A stretch of 32,855 bases of DNA from Mesotaenium endlicherianum (Eukaryota; Streptophyta; Zygnematophyceae; Zygnematales; Mesotaeniaceae): NCBI GenBank assembly GCA_009602735.1, contig WELA01005813.1, positions 264,058 to 296,912 of the forward strand. Reading direction: 5' to 3'. The notes beneath the pieces are model-generated. The model did no database searches, was not told the DNA's origin, and saw only the letters and a list, made by a program, of their open reading frames with translations. Position 1 is the stretch's first letter. Each line of letters opens with the position of its first letter. The position numbers and the translations under genes were made by a program. This document shows positions 1-10,568 of this stretch, piece by piece.

Positions 1-822
1 AAAAAAAAAAAAAAAAAAAAAAAAAACTAGAAAAAACCAGCAAATATTAAAATATGATACACCTATGATAGGGTCTTATCAATTTACTATCGATTGGTGA
101 CAATTACGCTCAAATATTGGAAACACCTTGAAAGAAATGCAAATGTTCATCGACATTTGCTACAAGTTTTGAATTTTGTGGACACTCGTATTTAGCTTCT
201 ACTTGTTGTAGTCCTCACACGATATGCATGCACATATTCACATTATTACAAATTCCATATTTGCATTTTTTGACTAGGGAGTCAAGTGTGTATCATCATA
301 TGCTTATGTAAACGTGCAAAATGCTCAATTGTATGCTCAATCCATTTGTACGCATTATGTGTATGTATGAGTCCATATATGCAATGTTCACATAAAAAAT
401 GTCAATTCAGCATTGAAACTATAGAAAATTTTAACATAATTTGAGACTGAAAAAATTCAGATGTCATCTTTATGTCATGAATTTCAAATACATAACTCTT
501 GCGCACCTTGAACCATGCTTACTTGCACAAATATAAAGTGGATTTTCCACGCAAATGCTTCAGAATCGTGGAGGGAAGCGCACTCTTGTGGAATCTACGA
601 AGAAAATAGTGTGGGTTAACAATCCCCAACATGAGAAAGTGAAACACAATATTTTGTTGAATTATCATGTGAAGGCAAAGTCGAGGAATCAAGGAATCAC
701 TATGGGCGTGAAATGAATGACAAGCAAGTAATACAGGAGTTAGGTATACCCGCTATTCTTAAAGTTTCAAGTTTAATATCGATAATTTCAAAAAAATAAT
801 GATCTAAGTTAAAGTTACTTCT
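1..822. other. AT-rich gene-free stretch
   Basis: The window opens with a run of 26 A residues and continues as AT-rich sequence with no long open frame and no recognisable domain. The A run could be a genuine homopolymer, the tail of a retroposed sequence, or an assembly edge; the sequence alone does not decide. Nothing else can be supported here. Confidence 0.6.
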
Positions 823-1003
823 TGTAATGAATGTGTCAGCAAGCTGACCTAGTAGACTTTAGCCTGCTACTCCCGGCTGAGTCATTAAACTGGTAATTAT
901 ATAAAGTCCAGCAGGCTCAATACTAACTAAGTTCAGCGGCTGAACTTATTTAACTATTATATTTAAATAAATATTATATCTACCAATATACTGATTCATT
1001 ACA
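823..1003. repeat. Left copy of a ~180 bp LTR-like direct repeat
   Basis: This 181 bp block recurs in the same orientation at 3243-3428 with scattered differences. It begins TGTAATGAAT and ends ATTCATTACA, which are perfect 10 bp inverted termini in the TG...CA form usual for LTRs. Inside are a TATA-like TTATATAAAG near 895-905, the dyad GTCAGC-AA-GCTGAC at 835-848 and a palindrome at 929-947. These features suit an LTR, but a pair of MITE-like insertions is also possible. No target-site duplication matches across the pair. Confidence 0.6.
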
Positions 1004-1014
1004 TGTATGCTGAG

Positions 1015-1033
1015 TGTTGTCGAGGCGACAACA
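1015..1033. repeat. Perfect hairpin just inside the left direct repeat
   Basis: TGTTGTCG, a three-base loop AGG, then CGACAACA form an 8 bp perfect stem. It lies 11 bases inside the left LTR-like repeat, about where a primer-binding site would sit in a retrotransposon. Its role is unknown. Confidence 0.6.
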
Positions 1034-1192
1034 ATTTAAGTTGGGGAGATTGTAATTGATCAATTTATTATTTATTTAATTTATTGCATGTGTAAATACA
1101 ACACTTAATTAGTATCATGTGAATATACTCATATGTGCGAGTTCATCTAATTGAATGTATGTCGATATAATGCGAGTTTACTTACTTTGTCA

Positions 1193-1298
1193 AAAAGTTC
1201 AGCAGGATGACTTTTGTATCATAGTGTAGCTTGTTGACTTTGATGAAAAGGGCAGCAAGATGACTTTTTTATCATGTTATAGTTCGTTGAGATTTATA
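1193..1298. repeat. Two-copy 53 bp tandem duplication
   Basis: Two adjacent units start at 1193 and 1246. Each begins AAAAG, followed by a variant of TTCAGCAGGATGACTTTT and then TATCAT. The core resembles the CAGC...GCTGAC dyads of the flanking LTR-like repeats, so the same short motif has multiplied locally. Confidence 0.55.
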
Positions 1299-1481
1299 TA
1301 TCAGATATATATAGGATATAATCAGTAGGTTGACATACAGTAAGCTCGCTTGATATTAGTCAGTATACTTAGCTTAAGTACGCTGAGGATAGATATTTTC
1401 ATTTAGATTATTATCTGTAAATTGGAATATGTGACCATAGTAGAGTGAAAGTCGGGAGGTCGACTGAGACTCGGTAAATCG

Positions 1482-1525
1482 ATGTCCTACCAGTGTGGTT
1501 ACCTCCTGGGTAGGCGGAGCCGTCG
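1482..1525. repeat. Left arm of an internal inverted repeat
   Basis: The stretch beginning TCCTACCAGTGTGGTTACCT matches the reverse complement of about 3056-3105 with only a handful of mismatches over some 40 bases. The arms sit inside the two LTR-like direct repeats, so a transcript of the whole element could fold back on itself. Confidence 0.55.
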
Positions 1526-3055
1526 TCAGTCAACTGAACAGTTAGGACTTCAGTCAACCGACCAATTAATATGGTCGTTATACCTAGATTTGTGGGTCCC
1601 AACTTAACGGGTTTCCCACGAAACGGCGCACCTTGCGCCGTGGTTAACCAGGTGGTCACTAGGTACATAGCAGGCTGGGATCTCGTGGTCCCTCATTCTG
1701 GACAGTAGGCTTTACAGTCGGATTTCTATTTACAAGTGATGTGTGCACTTTTGGGTTCGTTCTAATGACCAGCCTTCACGGAAATTGACATGGCTGCTTT
1801 GTCTGCGCTCCAAATGGAGCAAACTAGAACTTTTTGGAAATTTCTCGTCAAGATGCACCCGTTGCCGTTAAGTTTGCTCAATTTGGAGTACTATTGATAT
1901 AGTTATGCCCTCTGACATTTCGGGGTCACACAGCAGACAAATTCCATGGTTTTGCACCTAAGTCAGTGGGATGTGTTTTAGCTACTTTATAGTCATCTGA
2001 ATGAGAGCGCCTTTGCTATTCAGTCCCCTGATATTGTGTATGTGCTTAACATGCTTGTATGCCTGGTAGGCAAGAGGCCATGAGTGTCCAAAAGAGAAGC
2101 TCTAGTCCTCAAGCTCGCCTCTTTCTTGTGCCTTGTATTAGTGTGCGACTATGGCACACTACGGTAAGTGAGTCAAGGGTTATAAATGAGTAAACGGTAT
2201 TCATTATAAGGGCGAAGATCGCTCCCTGATTTCACACGCTTCCATCTATCTCTGATCTTATATATTTTAATGAGATATATCAATCTTGAATAAGCAAGAT
2301 TCATTTCACTTCTTATTTGTCTTTGATTTGTCCAAACTATGTGATGCGCATCTCAAATAACTTATTGAGAAGAATTTGATTTTGCGCAGGTTATATAAAA
2401 ATCGGGATGAAACTTTTGACGACCTAACGCATTTGCAGTATTTGACTAATGATTCTCATACTATCCACATGTTGTGGGCAACTTGCAATGGTTGTGAACA
2501 ACTTCTTTTTAATTTCTTCACTACCTAGTACCTATTCCTTGAAATTGCCTTAGATTACTTCTATGTCATATGGACATAAAATTTAAAACTGAGGCAAGCA
2601 AGGTGTGCACCACAAGTTATTATTCAGAATCTTGCATTCTCAATAGCTTCTTCAAAACCTTGACCTTAATAAACTCGTATCACAATATACTTTTTCAAGA
2701 GTTTCCCCGTTGAAATCAATCGACTTACCAAATAGGCGATTAACAATTAATAAAGATCTTTATCAGCAAGTAATCTTTATGGTATTTCCGTTAACAGGTT
2801 TAACGGCAAAGGACAACACACTAGCAGTGAATAATACTTGTCAGTCAAATGCGAGTAAACTAGCATCAATAATGCAAATCAGTAAACTCATACATAAGCA
2901 AGGTTAGAAGACAGTGCGTATCAATGGCTTCTCGCCTTGGATTCAGATCTCTCTCAGTAAGCTGTACAAGAGAGTTGGCCTCGTTTCCGAATGCCGAACT
3001 CGAGAGTAATGCCTAGCATATTTACATGGAATGAGTTTACGGTTCAACGGTCAGT

Positions 3056-3105
3056 GCGATGGCACCGCCTACCCGGGAGTTAACCACGTTGGTAGGACCT
3101 CGGTT
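3056..3105. repeat. Right arm of the internal inverted repeat
   Basis: This is the partner of 1482-1525 in opposite orientation. A 69-codon open frame overlaps it but matches nothing recognisable, and its sequence is dictated by the repeat, so it is not called as a gene. Confidence 0.55.
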
Positions 3106-3242
3106 AACCAAATCCACCGCCATCTCCCATCATCCCGAATCGCCATCCATCATAGGGATGTCATTTGGCGATTCATCTAGCATACCACACTTAGATGCAT
3201 ATCGAGGCAGTTCGCTGCTACCGAGTACGGAAGTCAGCTGGC

Positions 3243-3428
3243 TGTCAAAGAATGTGTCAGCAAGCTGACTTAAGTTGACTTCAGCCTGCTGCTTTCGGCC
3301 GAGTCATTAAACTGATATTAATTATAAAGTCCAGCAGACTGATTATTAACTACAGTTCAGCAGGCTGAACTTAATTAAGTATTATATTTAAATGAATATT
3401 ATATCACCTAATATACTGATTCATTACA
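3243..3428. repeat. Right copy of the LTR-like direct repeat
   Basis: This is the second copy of 823-1003. It retains the GTCAGC-AA-GCTGAC dyad (3256-3269), an AGTTCAGC/GCTGAACT palindrome (3354-3371) and the ATTCATTACA end. Its left terminus has drifted (TGTCAAAGAAT instead of TGTAATGAAT). Differences between the copies suggest the insertion is not recent. Confidence 0.6.
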
Positions 3429-3962
3429 CCCGTGTCTTGCTCCATAAGCGACATTTTACACCGCGTTATATTGAAACACTTTCAATACATGCATGAACAT
3501 AAGAGGAAGCCTTGGCAATTGTGACTTGGTGTTACTTCTCTACTCCTAGTACCTTCATGTTTGAGGAAATTGATACCATACCCTTTTTTGACCAATCGCG
3601 CTCAATTTTTCAAATTATCGTGAAACTTCAAAAGTTTGTTGCTTTTACAATGTAGATTCATAATACACGTAAGTATCCTATATCAGCAGGTATAGAATAC
3701 ATATTGATATCAACATGTATACTTTCAAAACATATTGCAGTGATTTGAGTTATAATGTATTAGTTTGGTTTCATTTTAATGCTTTTAAATATATTTGGAG
3801 TAGTATTGTGTGGATTCAAGTGTGAATAGATACTCTAGTGACTTGGTTCATGTCTTTTGAACCTTCTAAGGCATTTTCGAAGTTAGAGGAAGGACCTAGA
3901 AGAACTCCAAGTGGCAAAAGTCAAATGTGCCATTTTTAGGTCAAAAGGACATGTGTTTGTTA

Positions 3963-4152
3963 TTCTAGAAAGAAGTGGCAAGTTTTGGGATGTGTTGGGT
4001 GCCAACACATCAACATGCACCTTCCCAGAAATTACTTATGTAGCAAGTATATAAACAAGAGCTAGAACATAGAAAGGATTCCAGAAGCACTCTTGTACTC
4101 GCCAAATTCCAGAAGTATATTAACTTTCAAGAAGCCATCTCTCTTTCAAGAA
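3963..4152 (+). promoter_or_regulatory. TATA box with a cluster of TTCnnGAA dyads (LTR- or promoter-like)
   Basis: A TATATAAA box at 4048-4055 is surrounded by perfect TTCnnGAA dyads: 3963-3970, 4079-4086, 4107-4114, 4126-4133 and 4145-4152. The last two are part of a 19 bp tandem unit. TTCnnGAA is the core of heat-shock elements. A short dyad TGTTGG-GTG-CCAACA at 3993-4007 resembles an LTR start, so this may be a solo LTR with its own promoter, but no matching LTR end or target duplication was found. Most dyads lie downstream of the TATA box, which is unusual for a heat-shock promoter. Confidence 0.3.
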
Positions 4153-5167
4153 GCTACCACTTGTGTTCAAGGATCCTTGTCTTGAATAGATAAAGTATTA
4201 CATTTTACTAAGTACTTTATCTATTTGTTTCACTACACATAATCATTCTTCATATATGTAGTAGTTAGAACTTAGATACAAGTATGATTCGCAACGTGTG
4301 TTAGCTTTTTGCGTCAATGTTCCGTCAAAGAAGATGGTGTGGGCATGGTTATAGTTGGCAAAATCTGGCTTTCACTAGCGTGTTTGCAAATCACAAGCTT
4401 AACAGGGCCATTATATAGTGGCCACAATTAACTTCCACTATCCACTTCGAATGTACTTGCTTGCACCCAGAGGTACGGAGATCCATCCATTTTTGGGTGT
4501 TCTTTACTTTTTATGGCGGTTCAATCACTGTAAAAACGAGTCACTTTTGAATATGGATTACAAACCAATTTCGCAGACGTAGCAAAATGTTCAATTGACC
4601 TCATAAGGTGATTTGAGGTTTCTCCAAACAATTTTCACTTCGAACGACTTGCATTGCGACTCGGGTGAAACTTTGACCAATGTTGATGAAATAACAAAGT
4701 GGTGGCCTCCATGTGAAACAAAGACATCTTGAATGCAATAGTGAGTTTGCAACTATGACTGTGAGTGTTACATATAAATAATAAAACACTCAGTCGCGTG
4801 ATCGGCCAAATTGTGACATTAGAAATTGGCATATAAAACTGGCCCTTGGTAGTGGTTGGATCATGAATGAAACTATTGTGTTAAGGTGCTTCTATGCAAT
4901 AAATTGTAAAGAGCCCATTTTTTCCTCATTTCTAGCACTTCACCCTACGTTGTACTATTTGGTGCTATGAAGGGAGTCATCTTCTTGTGGTACATAATAG
5001 TCATTGGAAGACGTGAGGCATGGCCATACATGAGAATTGTACGAGTTTGAAAGGGTCTTCTTTTGTGAACTTAATGGTTGTCCATGCACTTCCCAGGCAT
5101 GCAACGGATGTCGTTGAAAATGGTTAGTTACTGTACACTTTGGGTCGCTAAACAAAGAAAAGTGGGT
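4153..5167. other. Gene-free AT-rich interval before HSP90
   Basis: About 1 kb without a supported gene. Short open frames on the minus strand have no recognisable domains and overlap one another in different frames. The 3429-3962 stretch just before the TATA/dyad cluster is similarly empty. Confidence 0.6.
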
Positions 5168-5257
5168 TTCTTCTAGAAGTAACTGTACGTGCCACGAGAC
5201 CAGAAGCTACTAGAACAGTTTCGAGAATAAGAATGACCGACTGGAATTTCAATGGAA
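5168..5257 (+). promoter_or_regulatory. Heat-shock-element-like cluster upstream of HSP90
   Basis: Two perfect TTCnnGAA dyads are present: TTCTAGAA at 5171-5178, extended by another TTC at 5168, and TTCGAGAA at 5220-5227. Further GAA/TTC half sites occur at 5203, 5213, 5244 and 5248. The cluster lies about 110-200 bp upstream of the HSP90 TATA box, a usual distance for heat-shock-factor sites. Heat regulation of the gene is therefore likely, though the motif is short and was judged by eye. Confidence 0.5.
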
Positions 5258-5363
5258 GCGTCAGGTACCCTCGATATTGGTTATCGACGGTCATTTTCAT
5301 CGACCGACTGTTGGTTACACAAATAGATGGTGCAGGATCCGGCGGTGACCTTCCAGTGTGTAA

Positions 5364-5374
5364 AATATATATAG
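5364..5374 (+). promoter_or_regulatory. TATA box of HSP90
   Basis: A TATATATAG-type box sits about 160 bp before the HSP90 start codon. It would place transcription start near 5395-5405 and give a leader of roughly 125-135 bases. It is the clearest TATA element near any of the four genes. Confidence 0.5.
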
Positions 5375-5530
5375 AAAAAACGCTCCTCGGCTGCTGGAGG
5401 ACGTAGCGTTGACATCCAGGTTGAGACTGCATTTATAGCAAACTGCTTCGCAGACGCCAGAAGACTAATTTCTTTATTGCTTTGTGTGAGAGTTCAATTT
5501 GACTACTGTCTTTCCTTCGAGCGGGACACC

Positions 5531-8500
5531 ATGGCTGACGATCAGGCTAGTGGGGAGATTGAGACGTTCGCCTTCCAGGCTGAGATTAACCAGTTGCTGA
5601 GTCTGATCATCAACACCTTTTACTCTAATAAGGAGATCTTTCTGAGGGAGTTGATTTCCAATGCTTCCGATGTAAGGATACAGCGAAGCCTCTCCCGTTA
5701 GCTTGAAGTGCATACTTCTCGTTTATAAGCTTTGTTAATTTTGCGGTGACTGATCCAAGATTGATTGTCCATGTTGATGGCTGACAGGCATTGGACAAAA
5801 TTCGATTCGAGAGCCTGACTGATAAGAGCAAGCTGGAATCTCAACCTGAACTGTTCATTCACATTGTTCCAGACAAGGCTACCAACAGCTTGACAATCAT
5901 TGACAGCGGGATTGGTATGACTAAAGCCGGTAAGTCGGTGGAACATCTCACATGAATGTCCTGAGTATGTCGTCGCTGTTGGCTCTTCAATCATGATTAT
6001 ACTTCGTTGGGGGTTCTCCTCTTTTGGTAATTTTCAATTTGCTGCGCTTTGATCGTCGCTCTTTGGTGTGTTCCTCCTCTATCATGATGGAATGTACTCT
6101 TCGCTTATCTCTCAATCATGAGTTATGCTTGTGTCATAAGTCTGAAGAAATGTTCTTGTCTGGTTGACAGACCTTGTCAACAACCTTGGAACAATTGCCC
6201 GCTCCGGTACCAAGTCGTTCATGGAGGCATTGACCGCTGGGGCTGATATCAGTATGATTGGCCAGTTCGGAGTTGGATTCTACTCTGCATATTTAGTGGC
6301 AGAGAAGGTGGTGGTTCACACTAAAAACAATGATGATGAGCAATACATTTGGGAGTCACAAGCTGGAGGTTCATTCACTGTGAAAAGAGATCCAGGTATT
6401 TATCCTTCTTACAGTGTCTTTCACTGCCCACATGCATTTATTGGGGGTATACACTGTCTACATGAGAAGCTTGTGGACAAAGCTGGGTTGCCTGGCATCA
6501 ATTGGCTCTTCTGCATTCGATGAGATTCGTGTGTTGTTGTTTAGTCTTTTGCATGCAACTGGTGTCCTTATTTTTGGAGCTTGGCAGAGGACTTTGGTTT
6601 TGTATATTTTCTGCTTCTTTCTGATTGTTATTTTTGTGTGGAGTTCAGGTGAGGACATTGGTCGCGGAACTAAGATTATCCTTTACCTGAAGGAAGATCA
6701 GCTCGAGTATCTCGAGGAGAGGAGACTGAAAGACCTAGTTAAGAAGCACAGTGAATTCATCAGTTATCCTATCTCTTTGTGGACTGAGAAGACAACTGAG
6801 AAAGAAGTGGAAGAGGAGGACGAGGAAGAGGAGAAGGAGGAAAAGGAAGAGGAGGGCAAGATTGAGGAGATTGACGAGAAGGAAGAGGAGAAGAAGGAGA
6901 AGAAGACTAAGAAGGTATAGTTCATATGTGTTGGTCATTAGATTGAGTGTCGTGGCATCATGTGGGGATGTAGAAGAGGCTTGCTCGCAGATGGACGTCT
7001 GTTCTGTTTGTGTTCTGTACTAATTGTGGCTGCACCATCTTTATGCAGATCAAGGAGGTTTCACATGAGTGGGCGCTGATGAACAAGCAAAAGCCTATCT
7101 GGATGCGAAACCCTGAGGAAATCACAAGAGATGAGTACGCTGCCTTTTACAAGAGTTTGAGCAACGATTGGGAAGAGCACCTAGCTGTGAAGCACTTCAG
7201 TGTGGAGGGACAGGTGAGGGTAGACCATTCCCCATATTTGGTCAACATATTTGGTCAAGCCAATGGTGACTCCCGTAATGGGCTACCATGTACTGAGTAT
7301 GCATGTGAGCACTTCAAAATGTATATTGATCCATGCATTCCTTTTCTCTTGAGGATTTCTGACATGCTGTGCTGTTTTTGATTCTATTCCCTTTTGCAGC
7401 TGGAGTTCAAGTCTGTGCTTTATGTTCCCAAGCGGGCTCCCTTTGACCTTTTTGATGGGAAGAAGAAGCAGAACAACATCAAGTTGTATGTCAGACGAGT
7501 GTTTATTATGGACAACTGTGAGGAAATCATTCCCGAGTACTTGAGTTTTGTCAAGGGCATTGTTGATTCTGAGGACTTGCCATTGAACATCTCCCGTGAG
7601 ACCCTGCAGCAGAACAAGATTCTGAAGGTATGTTTAAAGAGGTCTCTATGCTCCTCTCTCCACCTTCTGCCCCTCTGTCGCCTTGTCCGGGCAATCATTC
7701 TGTGGACATCCGCACTTCACGTTTCTATGAGGAGCTTGGATCGAGCTACTTCTAGTATTCTATGTGTTCTGTTAGCCAAGTCAATCTGAGACTAAAAGCT
7801 GAATTGAGAGGGTTTTCAGAAATTCTGATTTACTGTTTGCCGGGAAATTGGCCTGGGTATGAATCAGTTGTGCCATTTGAAAATTCATGTCTGTATTTAG
7901 ATTTATGAATGATGGAATGGTGTAACTTGCTTCAACATGTTCTGGCAATTCCGTCACTGACAGGGTATCACCATGACTTAAATCATCTTGTTGACCAGGT
8001 GATCAGAAAGAACATTGTGAAGAAGTGTATTGAGATGTTCACTGAAATCTCGGAGAACAAGGAGGACTACACAAAGTTCTATGAATCATTTGGGAAGAAC
8101 CTGAAGCTTGGAATTCATGAGGACTCTCAAAACCGGAGCAAGCTTGCAGGTGAGTCACATCTTGTGCACCATTCATCAGATATATGGTGCAGCAGCATTC
8201 GTGGGTCTCATATTGTACATGGGTCTGCTCAAATTTTTATTGGTGATTGTTGCGTAAAACCTTTGTGTAGATGCTGGTTCCAATGTAGCTGCCTGTTGTG
8301 TATGTGGCTGCCTTGCAGATCTATTAAGGTATCACAGCACCAAGTCTGGGGAGGAGCAGACCTCGCTGAAGGACTATGTTACAAGGATGAAGGAGGGGCA
8401 GAAGGATATCTACTACATCACAGGGGAGAGCAGGAAAGCAGTTGAGAACTCTCCATTTTTGGAGAAGCTGAAGAAGAGGGGCTTGGAGGTGCTGTACATG

Positions 8501-9859
8501 GTTGACCCTATTGACGAGTACGCAGTTCAGCAACTCAAGGAGTACGATGGAAAGAAGCTAATCTCAGCTACCAAGGAGGTGCGTCGGTCTTATCTGATCA
8601 AAATTATCAAGATGGGCTGCTGGAGGGTGTAGTGGAAGGGCGGTGGGCATGGTCCCTAGTGAAGTAATGGGATGGAAGGGCGGTGGGCATTGTCCCTAGT
8701 GAAGTAACGGGATGGAAGGGCGGTGGGCAAGGTCCTGTAGTGAAGTATGGGGATAGAAGTCTCACGTTGCCCGCAAGTTTGCGGTTGGGATAGAGCTGTG
8801 TAGATTTTTTCAGGAATAGGACATATATGGACCACAGCTTGTTGACTCACCATATCTTGTTTGGTGTGCAATTGTACACAGGGTTTGAAGCTGGATGAGA
8901 CAGAGGAGGACAAGAAGAAGCAGGAGGAGCTTAAAGCACAGTTCGAAGGCCTCTGCAAACTCATGAAGGTAAACAATGATGCATTTCACCTATTTTGCCA
9001 CATTTTATACAGCTGGACCCTTGGTACACGAGCAGTTTTTGTATCTTTTACTGCATTTCTTGATATTAGACCTGTGGAATTAGGAGTCATCTCAAAACTT
9101 TCACCATTTGGCATGATGCAGGACATCCTGGGGGACAAGGTTGAGAAGGTGCAAGTGTCCGATCGCATTGTGGACTCACCCTGCTGTCTGGTTACTGGCG
9201 AGTAAGTTGGGAGGGAACCTTTACATTCATTGGTGCATGTTTATATTCATGCATGTTTCACTTGCCGTGTCATTTGCGGATAGTTTTTTTGGCAGTAACA
9301 TTATTTGCATGTGATTTAGCTGACGGTGTGTCTTTTGTCATGCTAACTCAAAATGCTTTATCACCAGGTATGGTTGGAGTGCCAACATGGAGCGTATCAT
9401 GAAGGCCCAAGCGCTTCGTGATAGCAGCATGTCGAGCTACATGATGAGTAAGAAGACGCTGGAGGTAAACCCAGACAACAACATCATGCAAGAATTGAGG
9501 AAAAGGGCGGACGCAGACAAGTCTGACAAGACTGTGAAGGACCTGGTCTTGCTGCTATTCGAGACTGGTAAGTTGATCTGCAGTCGGTTTGTAGGTGGAT
9601 TAGTCATAAGGGTGCACTTCTGTAGTGACTTGTTGTATTCTTTCTTTTCTAACAAACGGTCTGTACTTCATATTTTGTCACAGCTCTATTGACATCTGGC
9701 TTCAGCCTTGAGGAGCCGAACACTTTCGGAGGGCGTATCCACCGCATGATTAAGCTTGGATTAAGCATTGATGAGGAGGCTCTCCCTGAAGACGAGGGTG
9801 AGGACATGCCCGCTTTGGAAGAGAACGATGAGGGCTCAAAGATGGAGGAGGTGGACTAA
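5531..9859 (+). CDS. HSP90: Cytosolic HSP90 molecular chaperone
   Basis: ATP-dependent dimeric chaperone that matures client proteins such as kinases and receptors in the cytosol. Twelve exons: 5531-5671, 5788-5929, 6171-6395, 6649-6914, 7049-7213, 7400-7627, 7999-8149, 8319-8578, 8882-8968, 9122-9201, 9368-9567 and 9684-9859. All introns are GT-AG and the sum is 2121 nt (706 aa plus stop), typical for the family. The N-terminal ATPase domain (about 1-215) carries [11 protein letters not shown] with E40 and N44, [10 protein letters not shown] (D86) and [11 protein letters not shown] Glu/Lys-rich charged linker spans about 217-258. The middle domain has [11 protein letters not shown] with the catalytic-loop Arg379. 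The C-terminal dimerisation domain ends in MEEVD (702-706), the docking site for TPR co-chaperones, which marks the cytosolic rather than ER (KDEL) or organellar form. The ATG follows CACC and is the only one fitting the family N-terminus. Intron 8 carries a minisatellite. Confidence 0.97.
8633..8753 (+). repeat. Three-copy 40 bp minisatellite in HSP90 intron 8
   Basis: Units start at 8633, 8673 and 8713, each opening TGGAAGGGCGGTGGGCA and continuing through a variant of GTCCCTAGTGAAGTA. The first two units differ at very few positions; the third has a small insertion. The array lies wholly in intron 8 (8579-8881), so it does not alter the protein. Confidence 0.85.
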
Positions 9860-10568
9860 GCCCCTTTCGTTGCAGGTGCTAGTTGACTCTATATCTAGCT
9901 ATGATGTAGTTTAAAAGGTTACGGGTAGATGCAGACCATGAATACGTTATCCAAGGTTTGTGCTGCTGAGGTATTATTGTGAAAAAAGGTGTCTGCTCTG
10001 TTACATCAACAGTACTGAGGAGAAACTCATTCTCCTTTTAATTTTGTATATGAGTCATAATCTGCTGTCGCATATGTATCAGAACATTTTCAATGGAGAA
10101 GAAAAATGAGAAAGTACAATGGTGAGCTTCGGATGATGTTGAAAACTGTATGCAATGTTGAAGATGTGTATTTAGCTTCACATGCCCTGCGCCATGCCAT
10201 ATATTTAATATGCAGCATCCAGCTTCCTATGCCCCATTTTCAAATTATCTATAATTGGCGTTTACCAAATAATTTGTTGTGACTTCATCCTTAAGTTTGT
10301 CCCACACAAACTACTTCAAAAAATCATGTGTAGGACCCACAACAATGGAAGTATACAGATAGATATCTATGGCAGTGGTAAAAAAGCTCGGGTCAGGTAA
10401 GACAGCATTCCAATTTCATCAGTCACGAAGTGGGCAAGAAGATATCACGGGTCTGAGATAAGAGAAGGTTACAACTCTGGAAACACTTCCAAACATTTGC
10501 AATCTGAAACTAGCCCTCTTGCACAACCAAAATATACTGACTGCCGCAAAATCTGCACCAACAAAAAA
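9860..10568. other. Convergent intergenic region between HSP90 and Miro
   Basis: 709 bp separate the two stop codons of these tail-to-tail genes. The interval must hold both 3' untranslated regions. It is AT-rich with no open frame worth calling. No canonical AATAAA could be assigned with confidence to either gene. Confidence 0.7.

Larger units (their letters stand above)
823..3428. mobile_element. Possible non-autonomous LTR-retrotransposon-like element
   Basis: Two direct repeats of 181 and 186 bp bound about 2.24 kb of sequence with no reverse transcriptase, integrase, gag or protease frame; the longest open frames are under 90 codons. Such a layout is known for non-autonomous LTR elements (TRIM or LARD types). 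Points against: I find no clear tRNA primer-binding site just after 1003, no polypurine tract just before 3243, and no matching short duplication outside the two ends. Internal sequence includes a perfect 8 bp hairpin at 1015-1033, a 53 bp tandem duplication at 1193-1298, and an inverted repeat pair at about 1482-1525 and 3056-3105. The call is an inference from repeat geometry. Confidence 0.4.

Noticed and set aside
1004..1015. Primer-binding site after the left LTR-like repeat
   Set aside because: TGTATGCTGAG only loosely resembles the initiator-methionine tRNA complement, too weak to call.
1411..1668. 85-codon minus-strand open frame in the left element
   Set aside because: No recognisable protein motif. 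Part of it lies in the inverted repeat arm, so its composition is set by the repeat.
6735..6938. Leucine-rich minus-strand open frame
   Set aside because: It is the reverse complement of the Glu/Lys-rich linker codons of HSP90 exon 4.
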